A stretch of DNA of 64,000 nt from UBA6022 sp038319685 (GTDB lineage Bacteria; Patescibacteriota; Saccharimonadia; Saccharimonadales; Saccharimonadaceae): the NCBI GenBank assembly GCA_038319685.1, contig JBBQDN010000004.1, positions 1 to 64,000 of the forward strand, in the 5' to 3' direction. The notes below the pieces were generated by a model that was given only the letters and a program-made list of their open reading frames with translations, did not search any database and was not told the DNA's origin. The translations under genes were made by a program, and so were the position numbers. This document shows positions 42,644 through 50,625 of the stretch, one piece after another. Numbering within the stretch: position 1 is the stretch's first letter; each line of letters opens with the position of its first letter.

Positions 42644-42898
42644 TTACCGACCTGGCCCAGAGCCGCCAACCGGAGCAGTATTTTGCGCACCGATAGTCAC
42701 TTTGACAGTTGGATTGATAGCGTTGGTGGTAAAAACTGTTTTATCGGGTTCAACGACGTCATCTGATATCTTTTCCGCTGTTTTGACTTTGACTGACTCA
42801 TTTCGAACATCGCCGAGGACAGCATTGGCAATAAAGTATGCAACCAGCATGCTGATCGATGCAATAAGGATAATCATAGCTATATCTGTTTTTTTCAT
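42644..42898 (-). CDS. small single-span membrane protein of the pilus locus
   Basis: An 84-residue protein with one membrane span (about 7-29) and a short periplasm-side tail ending GGSGPGR. It has no recognised family. Its start overlaps pilO by 4 bases and pilB follows 11 bases after it. Position, where other species have pilP, suggests a part of the inner-membrane alignment complex, but the sequence is too short to be PilP. Confidence 0.55.
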   Translation of the reverse strand: MKKTDIAMIILIASISMLVAYFIANAVLGDVRNESVKVKTAEKISDDVVEPDKTVFTTNAINPTVKVTIGAQNTAPVGGSGPGR

Positions 42899-43602
42899 GG
42901 CTTTACCGTTTTATCCTTTAGTTCAACTGATTTGGAGGGCTCATAGAATGCACGACCCTGAACTGTCAAAAGAATCTTACCGGCCTGGGTTTCGATGGAC
43001 AACGACGTAATGTCGATCGCTCGAATCGAACTCTCGAGGCGCTGGAGGAGTTCCTTAAGCGCTGTTGGATTTGCAATAGGAGTACTGACCGAAAAATGGA
43101 AGGTAATCTGATTCGTTCCCGTGATTCCAGTGCCTTTACTCGCATTTTGAACATTCTTGTCTAATTGCGTCTCGACACCCTGTACTGTATCGACAGTAAA
43201 CGATTCAATCGTAATCCCCTGGCCTGGAATAAGCTTTTCTTGTAATGATGAACCTACTGCTGTTGAGTTAGCATCCGCAGGCAAAGCATCAAGCACAACT
43301 TGCAGTGGCTGGTCATCGGTGCCTGCGCGAGCATTCATAAGTGCTTGGTTGGTGTTAAGAACACGCACTTTTGATTGCAAATCATCTATTATCTTGTTAT
43401 TTTGAACGAGTGTTGTAGCCGTTTTTGATTTTTCTGCAAGTACCTTTTCGTTAAAAAGAAGTTTTTGAAACAAGAACAATGCAGCAACAACTGAAAATCC
43501 AACAACAACCGATATAGCCGCGACCCAGACGAACATTGTTTTATTCGCACCAGCAATCTGCTGTCTTTTACGAATTGCAACGTCTTTATTTATTGCTGCC
43601 AT
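42895..43602 (-). CDS. pilO: PilO-like pilus assembly protein
   Basis: A 235-residue protein with an N-terminal span (about 22-45), a coiled-coil (EKSKTATTLVQNNKIIDDLQSK) and a ferredoxin-like C-domain, the plan of PilO. The frame extends upstream for another 32 codons without sense; the ATG at 43602 has AAGGAGAAC at the right distance and lies two bases from the pilN stop, so I chose it. PilO pairs with PilN to align the pilus. Confidence 0.78.
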   Translation of the reverse strand: MAAINKDVAIRKRQQIAGANKTMFVWVAAISVVVGFSVVAALFLFQKLLFNEKVLAEKSKTATTLVQNNKIIDDLQSKVRVLNTNQALMNARAGTDDQPLQVVLDALPADANSTAVGSSLQEKLIPGQGITIESFTVDTVQGVETQLDKNVQNASKGTGITGTNQITFHFSVSTPIANPTALKELLQRLESSIRAIDITSLSIETQAGKILLTVQGRAFYEPSKSVELKDKTVKP

Positions 43603-43603
43603 G

Positions 43604-44329
43604 TTATTTGTTCTCCTTGATATCATTAGCCTTAGGCGCAAAGAGACTCTCTGGCACGCCCACGAATGAATCGGTCGCGTTTCCATTGCTCGGTGCAATA
43701 ATCGTCAGGTTCTGCGCATCGCGGGACAATAACTCTTCGGAATAGGTAAGCGTGATGACAAATCGAAGCACTTTTTTGCCTGATGAATTTTCCCCATAGC
43801 TTTGATCACCAAGACTTGTCGCCGTCACAAGAGGGACTGTGTGCTTCGTGCCGTCTTTGACATATTCAAGTGTTGTCGCAAGGATTGTTTTTTTGTACAC
43901 CTCGAGTGCGGCAAAACTGTTTTCAGCCTGCGCTTCAATCTTAATTGTTTTTGTGTCGGTATCAAGTGAAGTTTTTGTGAGCGATATGGTGTTTGGAGCT
44001 CCCGGATTGATCATCGTTAGCATATCAAATGCACGCGAATCAATGTGTTTGCCATTATGTGTTGCCGGCAACTTTGACAGTTGGTTTTGGATCGTCAAAG
44101 TATTAGAAATGTCTTTGACGGACGATAGTTTTTTGCTTTCGTCAGTAATTGTGCCGTCAGTGAGGAAACCGCGGCCTGTTTGGATCGCAAATACCCACAC
44201 GGCAAGTAGGACAACCACGCCAACAGATGCCAGTCCAATCATAATGGCAAACGATATAACAGTCGATCGAACACGCTGTGTTCTAATGAGTTCTTGTTTT
44301 ACATCAGGGACAAGGTTAATTTCAATCAT
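43604..44329 (-). CDS. pilN: PilN-like pilus assembly protein
   Basis: A 241-residue protein that starts MIEINLVPDVKQEL, a good match to the PilN N-terminal motif that binds PilM, followed by a membrane span (about 25-50) and a globular part. Its start overlaps the pilM stop by 4 bases. With PilM and PilO it forms the inner-membrane alignment complex. Confidence 0.85.
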   Translation of the reverse strand: MIEINLVPDVKQELIRTQRVRSTVISFAIMIGLASVGVVVLLAVWVFAIQTGRGFLTDGTITDESKKLSSVKDISNTLTIQNQLSKLPATHNGKHIDSRAFDMLTMINPGAPNTISLTKTSLDTDTKTIKIEAQAENSFAALEVYKKTILATTLEYVKDGTKHTVPLVTATSLGDQSYGENSSGKKVLRFVITLTYSEELLSRDAQNLTIIAPSNGNATDSFVGVPESLFAPKANDIKENK

Positions 44330-45375
44330 CGTTTGTTACTCCTCTGGGCAAGTCCAACGACGGTCGAAAACTCTGCGGCAACGGATGCAAGTTGCTGCTG
44401 ATCAGATTGCGACACACTGACTTTTTGCCAAGGATTTGCAGCAACCGATGGAACGGTCGTCTTTGCAGTGACATAATCACCAAAACGAGGTACAACACTT
44501 GCATACCCGGATAGTAAAATTCCACTCACGGACGTATTGGGATAACGAGTTTGAAAGAATTTAATTGACTTCGTCAGTTCAGCGGCAAAACTGTCCAAAA
44601 CATTTTCGACTGCACGGAACACCTGACCTTCTAGGCGGTCTGGTGCAAGCCCAAATTTGAGAATAAACTGGCGCGCCTGATCTTCCTGGACATTTAAATT
44701 CTGGACCGCTGCTTTAATAAGTGAACTAAGTCCAGTCGGAATCGTGCGAACCAGTCGTGGCGAATCGCCAAAGGTAATGGCGAGATCTGTAGATAATTCA
44801 CCCATATCGATGATTAGGCGCGCGTCCTGAACACCAGACGGCAATACAGAACGAATCATAGCAATTGGATCAGGTTCAGCGGCAATCACATTAAACCCAA
44901 GTCCTTCGACAAATTCTAGTCGCTCTTCGGAATAGCTATTTGCGGTACTCGCAAGCAAGACTTCTTGCATGCGGGGGTCGTGGAGTGACTGACCAAGTAA
45001 TGTCCAGTCAACTTTTGCTTCATCAATCGCCATTGGAATATATTGGTCGATCTGATATTTAATTGTACTCCGTAGTTCGGCCTCTGACATGACAGGAACA
45101 TCAATGACTGTGGTAAACGTTTTTTGTGATGGCAGTCCGATAGCAACGTTCTTTGTTTTAATGCCGCTTTGTCCAATAGCTGTCATTATCACTTCTCCGA
45201 GTCGGTGTTGTGATTCTTTGGAGTTGGCTGCCGTGATTTTGGAATCAACCGGTGCATACCCATAATGAACTAGTGTCCAATTATTATGTCCATTAGATGC
45301 TAACTGCACTACCCGAACTGCGTTAGTCCCAATGTCTAGTGCAAAAAAGTCGCCCACGCCTTTTGTAAATACCAT
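44326..45375 (-). CDS. pilM: PilM, actin-like pilus assembly ATPase
   Basis: A 349-residue actin-fold protein with the phosphate-1 motif ALDIGTNAVRVVQL (near 10), the phosphate-2 motif LIIDMGELSTDLAI (near 190) and an adenosine motif region LSGYASVVPRFGDYV (near 300). PilM binds ATP and PilN at the membrane. The longest frame begins at 45387, but that ATG lies inside the -10 box of the promoter; the ATG at 45375 follows by 10 nt and is the likely start. Confidence 0.88.
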   Translation of the reverse strand: MVFTKGVGDFFALDIGTNAVRVVQLASNGHNNWTLVHYGYAPVDSKITAANSKESQHRLGEVIMTAIGQSGIKTKNVAIGLPSQKTFTTVIDVPVMSEAELRSTIKYQIDQYIPMAIDEAKVDWTLLGQSLHDPRMQEVLLASTANSYSEERLEFVEGLGFNVIAAEPDPIAMIRSVLPSGVQDARLIIDMGELSTDLAITFGDSPRLVRTIPTGLSSLIKAAVQNLNVQEDQARQFILKFGLAPDRLEGQVFRAVENVLDSFAAELTKSIKFFQTRYPNTSVSGILLSGYASVVPRFGDYVTAKTTVPSVAANPWQKVSVSQSDQQQLASVAAEFSTVVGLAQRSNKR

Positions 45376-45385
45376 ATTGTTTATC

Positions 45386-45415
45386 ATTATACATAAGCGT
45401 CATGAGTTCTGGCAA
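45386..45415 (-). promoter_or_regulatory. pilM promoter (short leader)
   Basis: TTGCCA, an 18-nt spacer and consensus TATAAT. The leader before the chosen pilM start is only about 3-4 nt. Confidence 0.65.
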
Positions 45416-45440
45416 GCGCTTTTGCACATTACGTAAAAAA

Positions 45441-47675
45441 CTAAAATCTAGGAGGTGCTTCATAGCTAAAGACGGTCGTTGCAGTACCATCGTTACCGGT
45501 TTGTGTTTTTGCCCACAAGTACGCATCGGCACGAAGATTAATTCGTTCAGCGGGGTCACCAGAGGCCGCCCCGGCACCTGATCCTCCGGTACGTTGAAGA
45601 TAAAGACTGGTTGAAATCACTGGGCCGTTAATTGTCAGTGGTACATTACAAATGTTTATGCTTAACTGAGCCGCAAGGGGAACATCATCACAGGTGTTAA
45701 TACCGTTTGTCGCGACCAGCCATGCATCAATGTTGCTCACACTTCCATCGATATCTATGCTACTCGCAATGATAACCACCTGAGGTATTTCTGTCGCCTT
45801 AACAAATGGGCCGTTGACGTAGGTAATGGGGCCCGCAATCCTGACCCTGGCATTTGGGGCCACGATGACAACAGAGTTATTCTTTAATATATTACTCGGG
45901 TTGATCACAATATCTGCAGCGCCATCGTAACGCAGAACGCCTGTCTTGCCTGACAACGAAAGCGTGTTAGATGCCAACGGACTCGACGTTTTGGCCATAA
46001 AGTAATTTGCAACCCCTGACCGGGCCGGTAGTGCCGAACTTGGGCCGTACGACCCGAATATACCGCCCTTATTCGCAAAAGTTAATGCACTCCAGGCTCC
46101 TTGACCTGCATACAAAGATCCACTCCCTGAAAGCCCAGCACCTGACGCCATGCCGTTGTTAGTACCCAGTGAAAAGATTCCGTATTCCCCCCAGCTACCA
46201 AATGTGTGGTTACTCGCAGCGATGTTTTTTACGGTAGTCGATGTGATAATATTCGACCTCGAAATAACATCCCCGCCCCATACCTGTACTTTTGGTTTTG
46301 ATCCTATTTTGACACAAACGGGTGGGCTATGACGCCAATCTGTTGAAGTCAGGTCATATGGTTGGATCGAAAGTGCGTAACAAATCTGCGAACCGGCCGG
46401 CAAATCGTCAATGATATTCGCAACATTTGGCAGTGAAGTATCACCGACATTAAATATATCGCTCCCGCTTGCAATAACCGTACAGCCTGGCGGTAGTTTG
46501 AAAAAACCAGCACACGGTGCCCCTGGCGACGTACCTCCTCCACTATTTGGTACTGCCTCGCCACTCGCAAGCGTAAATCGGCTCACCTGCCACTGGGTTG
46601 GACTGGTGACTGACGGACCATCATTATGGACTTTGGGATTCACCGTGACAGTTGCGCCTGGTTCGACAATACTACTATCCAGCGTGACCGATGGAGTAAC
46701 ATTATAATTCACACACGCCACTTCGGCAAAAATTGAGTTAAACGGAACGGTAAACTGGATGCCGTTACTGTTATTGACGTTAATCCATTCCCAAATATAT
46801 TCATCGCCTTTATTAAGCGTGATTGGGATCGATTTATTCACCGCCTCACCACCCCAGTCTGATGTATTCGTTATAAATGTTGTATACGGACCACTACTCC
46901 CCCTAGGTCGGCTTGAGACTCTGAACTCAAGGTTAGGAAATTGATTACCGGTGCCGTAATCGTCGTCATACCAAGAAAGGGATGATGTTAACGTTGCGGG
47001 TGCATTACACGGCATTGCAAATTTAATACCAATATTCGACTGCCCCGCCGCAGACCCTGGCCGTTTTTGTAATGAAAACCTGAAGTTGTCTTGATTCGTA
47101 TAACTGACATATCCACCGGGGTTGCCAGAACTGTCCAAAACCTGCACCTTAAATGCATTCACGCCATTTCCAAGTGTTAGTCGAGCATTGAGACGTGCAA
47201 CATAAAAACCCTCAAGCCCAGTACCTGGAGTGCCCATAACGGTTAAGTTTGGAGTAAATGTATAGTCCTGACCTTCACAGCCAGACGCAACAGAGCTAAT
47301 CGAATTATTGACGGTCGGAGCAGCGAGTCCAAGATCACTCGGGTCGCCACCTTGGTACAAATCAAACGACGTGTCTGATCCCGAGAGAATTGGTGGCATC
47401 GAAGAATCCCTGCCGTAGTTCGTGCTCCCATCCGTACAGTGATTGAAGTGCTTGATAACAATCCGAGGATTCGGTGTATTGGAATAAATGACTACTGTGG
47501 AGGTCGGGGCGTCAAGTGAAGTGCTGCTACCCCCGGAAACCTCCAGCCACGTATCGTCACTATTATCTGCAGGGTCAGGAGATTGGTAGCTCACAGCGTA
47601 GACTGATGAACTATAGAAAATAGAGGCCACAATAACCGTCACACCTAGAATGCCTATTTTTTGAAATAATTTCAC
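45441..47675 (-). CDS. large exported protein upstream of pilM
   Basis: A 744-residue secreted protein with a signal peptide (about 8-28, ending SSVYAVSYQ). The rest is rich in Gly, Ser, Asn and Thr and looks beta-sheeted; one part (NYNVTPSVTLDSSIVEPGATV) resembles a CARDB/Ig-like domain around residue 325. No C-terminal wall anchor or GFxxxE site is seen. It begins the base after the TPR-protein gene and ends about 50 nt before the pilM promoter. It could be a pilus-associated adhesin or tip protein by location. Not otherwise recognised. Confidence 0.6.
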   Translation of the reverse strand: MKLFQKIGILGVTVIVASIFYSSSVYAVSYQSPDPADNSDDTWLEVSGGSSTSLDAPTSTVVIYSNTPNPRIVIKHFNHCTDGSTNYGRDSSMPPILSGSDTSFDLYQGGDPSDLGLAAPTVNNSISSVASGCEGQDYTFTPNLTVMGTPGTGLEGFYVARLNARLTLGNGVNAFKVQVLDSSGNPGGYVSYTNQDNFRFSLQKRPGSAAGQSNIGIKFAMPCNAPATLTSSLSWYDDDYGTGNQFPNLEFRVSSRPRGSSGPYTTFITNTSDWGGEAVNKSIPITLNKGDEYIWEWINVNNSNGIQFTVPFNSIFAEVACVNYNVTPSVTLDSSIVEPGATVTVNPKVHNDGPSVTSPTQWQVSRFTLASGEAVPNSGGGTSPGAPCAGFFKLPPGCTVIASGSDIFNVGDTSLPNVANIIDDLPAGSQICYALSIQPYDLTSTDWRHSPPVCVKIGSKPKVQVWGGDVISRSNIITSTTVKNIAASNHTFGSWGEYGIFSLGTNNGMASGAGLSGSGSLYAGQGAWSALTFANKGGIFGSYGPSSALPARSGVANYFMAKTSSPLASNTLSLSGKTGVLRYDGAADIVINPSNILKNNSVVIVAPNARVRIAGPITYVNGPFVKATEIPQVVIIASSIDIDGSVSNIDAWLVATNGINTCDDVPLAAQLSINICNVPLTINGPVISTSLYLQRTGGSGAGAASGDPAERINLRADAYLWAKTQTGNDGTATTVFSYEAPPRF

Positions 47676-48206
47676 TCAGCCTAGCTCCTTTACGACTGCT
47701 CGATAATCGTCATTATCCGTCGCTTTTATGGCTTCGTAGGCAGCTTTTGCTCGTTTTAACGCTTCGACTCTGGAGTCTGTTTGCCCAAGTTGCTTATAGG
47801 CATCGGCGAGGCGAATCAAACTGCCAAGATCACTCTGATAACCCTGAATTGCAAGCGACTGGTTAGTATAGTCTACTGCGAGTTGCCACTCGCCAGCGTA
47901 CTGAGCAGTAATTGCCTTCCCACGTAGGCTACTAAATTGCTGCTCGGCAGATGCGTCGTAGGCAGGCGCCGCATAAATCGCTTTCCTCGTCGCCTCTTGT
48001 TTTTTCAGTATTTCCTGAGCTATTTGTGAGCTTTCAGCCTGAATTTTTGCTGTTTTTTGTTGTTTGCTATTATAGATAGTCCATCCATACCAACAGACAA
48101 CAATAAATAACACCACGACAATACCAGTAAGAACTAAAAGTACTGGCTTTTTTTTACTCGGCAATCGACCTGATGCAATAATGTTTTTGTCCGTAGATGG
48201 AGGCAT
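47676..48206 (-). CDS. membrane protein with TPR-like C-terminal part
   Basis: A 176-residue protein with a single membrane span (about 22-46) and a helical C-terminal half resembling tetratricopeptide repeats (AVDYTNQSLAIQGYQS, LIRLADAYKQLGQTDSRVEA). It heads the pilus-locus transcript and abuts the 744-aa gene directly. A role in assembly or secretion of that protein is a guess from position. Confidence 0.6.
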   Translation of the reverse strand: MPPSTDKNIIASGRLPSKKKPVLLVLTGIVVVLFIVVCWYGWTIYNSKQQKTAKIQAESSQIAQEILKKQEATRKAIYAAPAYDASAEQQFSSLRGKAITAQYAGEWQLAVDYTNQSLAIQGYQSDLGSLIRLADAYKQLGQTDSRVEALKRAKAAYEAIKATDNDDYRAVVKELG

Positions 48207-48243
48207 AAAATAAATAGTCGCTCTTTAAACTGCTAATACTTAA

Positions 48244-48272
48244 AGTATAGAGCCACCGGACCAAAAGCGCAA
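48244..48272 (-). promoter_or_regulatory. promoter of the TPR-protein/744-aa protein unit
   Basis: TTGCGC, a 17-nt spacer and TATACT on the minus strand, leader about 30 nt. It nests against the divergent ychF promoter. Confidence 0.7.
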
Positions 48273-48289
48273 CTTGGATTCATCTCTGT

Positions 48290-48295
48290 TATAAT
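48290..48295 (+). promoter_or_regulatory. ychF -10 box (short leader)
   Basis: Perfect TATAAT 8 nt before the ATG; the -35 is weak. The predicted transcript has at most a couple of leader bases. Confidence 0.5.
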
Positions 48296-48303
48296 AAAAT
48301 GTC

Positions 48304-49380
48304 ATGAGCTTGTCTATAGGTATTGTCGGACTTCCAAACGTTGGTAAATCAACGCTTTTTAATGCACTAACAAATAATGACATCCTCGCAGCCAACTATC
48401 CGTTTGCGACTATCGAACCAAACACTGGTATCGTTCCCGTGCCCGATGATCGACTGATTGTTCTAAAAAATATGTATTCGGCTGATAAAGTCATCCCCGC
48501 TACGGTCACCTTTGTCGATATTGCTGGTCTGGTCGCCGGTGCCAGCAAAGGTGAGGGTCTTGGTAATAAATTCTTAGCTAATATCCGTCAATGTGAGGCG
48601 ATCGTCCATATTGTCCGTGCATTCGAAAACGACGATATCATCCATGTCGCGGATAAAATTGACCCGCGTGACGATATCGAAGTCATTAACACTGAGCTTA
48701 TGCTGGCCGATATCCAGACCATCGAAACCCGCTTACCAAAAATTCACAAGGAATCAAAGGCAAAGCCAGCCCTTAAAACCCAAGCTGAATATCTTGAAAC
48801 TCTCCTTCGGCATCTTGAAGGTGGCACGCCACTCTCTGCCCTCCCGTCACTCGACGAGGAAGCTATTCGTGATCTACATCTACTCACCGCAAAACCTGTT
48901 ATTTATGCATTTAATGTTGATGAAACAACACTCACCAACGAAGAAACTCGGGCAAAACTCACCGCATTGGTTGCACCGGCCCGAACAATTTTTGTATGCG
49001 CTAAACTAGAAGAAGAGTTAAAGGGTCTCGACCAAGCTGAGGCAATCGAGCTCCTCGAAAGTTATGGCGTCAAAGAAACAGGACTATTACAGATGATCCA
49101 CGCTGCATACGATATCCTTGGGCTACAGAGTTATCTGACCGCTGGCCCCAAAGAAGTCCGTGCCTGGACAATTAAAAAGGGTTCGACCGCACCACAAGCT
49201 GCCGGTGTGATCCATACTGATTTTGAACGTGGTTTCATCGCTGCGCAAATCGTTGATTTCGACGATCTTGTTCTCGCAGGTTCAGAAGTCGCCGCCAAAC
49301 AACAAGGCAAGCTCCGCACCGAAGGTAAAACCTACGTCATGCAACCTGGCGACATCGTTGAATTCCGTTTTAACGTCTAG
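48304..49380 (+). CDS. ychF: redox-regulated ATPase YchF/Ola1
   Basis: An OBG-type P-loop protein that prefers ATP to GTP and binds ribosomes. The 358 residues carry G1 GLPNVGKSTLFNAL (8-21), G2/TIEPN, G3 DIAGLVAGASKGEGLG, a TGS domain near the C-terminus (TIKKGSTAPQAAGVIHTDFERGFIAA) and the typical ending GKTYVMQPGDIVEFRFNV. Normal length. Not in an operon. Confidence 0.95.
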   Translation: MSLSIGIVGLPNVGKSTLFNALTNNDILAANYPFATIEPNTGIVPVPDDRLIVLKNMYSADKVIPATVTFVDIAGLVAGASKGEGLGNKFLANIRQCEAIVHIVRAFENDDIIHVADKIDPRDDIEVINTELMLADIQTIETRLPKIHKESKAKPALKTQAEYLETLLRHLEGGTPLSALPSLDEEAIRDLHLLTAKPVIYAFNVDETTLTNEETRAKLTALVAPARTIFVCAKLEEELKGLDQAEAIELLESYGVKETGLLQMIHAAYDILGLQSYLTAGPKEVRAWTIKKGSTAPQAAGVIHTDFERGFIAAQIVDFDDLVLAGSEVAAKQQGKLRTEGKTYVMQPGDIVEFRFNV

Positions 49381-49394
49381 TAATAATTTACAAT

Positions 49395-49414
49395 AAAAAA
49401 GACCCGTCTGGGTC
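49395..49414 (-). terminator. terminator after the sortase gene
   Basis: GACCC/GGGTC hairpin with a 4-base loop followed by TTTTTT on the minus strand. Confidence 0.65.
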
Positions 49415-49510
49415 AAATCATCTATTTAGTACGGTGAATCCCCGCAGGGAGGTGATCTTGGACGCGCATTACACACATCCTAGACCACACTCACCTGCGC
49501 CAGGAATCTT

Positions 49511-50371
49511 TTAGAACGGCACGGCAGCGATCAGGTCCGCAAAGATCAAGACCGCGAATTCGGTGTCGACACTGTTAGCCAAATCAATGCCACATGTGTC
49601 GATAGTCAACCGATTCGGCGCTCCCTTGCGGAAATCGTTAAATCGACCAACATCGACCTTCCGAACGATATAGACTTTCTGCACGCTATAACTCAGCGTG
49701 CCAGTCTGCGTCGTCAGAACGATCATCGAACCCTCTAGACTCGGAACGGTCCTGGTCTCAACATCATCCAGGGCACCGCCATTTCGATCCGTTGATCCCA
49801 TCTTTAGGATGGTCGGATCGTAGTGCTTCATCGCGTAGTCCGACAGTTCGTCAAACACACGATGACCCTGTGTCCAGGAATGACCCATGATATAGGTCGA
49901 TTTCTCCGTGGACGAACCAGGTGCGACACCGAATCTGTTCTGGATCCAGTACGCCGTATTCGGACAGTCAAGATCGTCGGGATGTTCCGAACAGCTTGGA
50001 GCTGCCAAATCGTCCCGATAGTCCATCGCCCCGACCTTGGCGTCCACGACTAGGCCAAATGGCGTCGTGATCGTCAGATGGGTCGGAGGCGACTGTGGAA
50101 CCGGCTGGATGCCCGGAGGCAGCGTTGACTGCGAGGTCGATGATGAAGTCGTCGACGCCACAGTTGTCGGGCTTGCTACTAGCGAAGAACTCGTCGGTAG
50201 CGTACTCGACACAGTTGCTATGCTCGTCGTGCTTGTTGCTACCGGTGTCGGCAGTGTTGCTTCGGCAGTTTCCTGCCGGGCATTCTGCGTTACACCGTAG
50301 ACGATTATCAGAAAGACAGCCACTAGCGCAGCCATCAAACACCTGATAATCACCCGCTGTCGAGCGTTCAC
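49511..50371 (-). CDS. sortase-like transpeptidase, catalytic Arg not found
   Basis: A 286-residue membrane-anchored protein: N-terminal span (8-27), a Thr/Ser/Pro linker (about 35-95) and a sortase domain (100-286). Catalytic His164 lies in STYIMGHSWTQG and Cys260 in RLTIDTCGID. The third catalytic residue, an arginine in the strand after the Cys, is missing: residues 261-286 contain no Arg at all. The start is GTG behind a strong AAGGAGGTGG. Base composition is clearly more GC-rich than the neighbouring pilus genes. It is paired with the Thr-rich surface protein upstream and may anchor it. Confidence 0.75.
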   Translation of the reverse strand: MNARQRVIIRCLMAALVAVFLIIVYGVTQNARQETAEATLPTPVATSTTSIATVSSTLPTSSSLVASPTTVASTTSSSTSQSTLPPGIQPVPQSPPTHLTITTPFGLVVDAKVGAMDYRDDLAAPSCSEHPDDLDCPNTAYWIQNRFGVAPGSSTEKSTYIMGHSWTQGHRVFDELSDYAMKHYDPTILKMGSTDRNGGALDDVETRTVPSLEGSMIVLTTQTGTLSYSVQKVYIVRKVDVGRFNDFRKGAPNRLTIDTCGIDLANSVDTEFAVLIFADLIAAVPF

Positions 50372-50442
50372 ATTGCCACCTCCTTCCGAGGTTCGAATTG
50401 TATCGTGCCTAATTCTAAAAGATCCCTTTTTGGGCTATATAT

Positions 50443-50471
50443 ATAATACCACGAAAGTATCATTTTTACAA
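50443..50471 (-). promoter_or_regulatory. sortase gene promoter
   Basis: TTGTAA, a 17-nt spacer and TATTAT with TGG before it. Leader about 65 nt. Confidence 0.7.
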
Positions 50472-50532
50472 GCATATCTTCTCTGTTAAAGCTTAGGTTA
50501 AAACCTCGCACAAAAGATATAAGTGATGTTCG

Positions 50533-50597
50533 CCGTGAGGACGAGACCGTACTCTGCTGCCACGAATGGGCAGCGGGAGTCGATCTCGTCCTCACGG
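50533..50597. repeat. 65-nt long hairpin between sortase and surface-protein genes
   Basis: A 14-bp GC-rich outer stem (CCGTGAGGACGAGA/TCTCGTCCTCACGG), then ACTC/GAGT, then GCTGCC/GGCAGC and a 6-base loop. Without a T-run on either strand. It lies 29 bases after the stop of the Thr-rich protein gene. Confidence 0.7.
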
Positions 50598-50625
50598 ACT
50601 TGAGTACTACTACATCACGGCATCA

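Noticed and set aside
42895..43698. Longer pilO beginning at 43698
   Set aside because: The extra 32 codons overlap pilN and look random; the ATG at 43602 has a strong ribosome-binding site.
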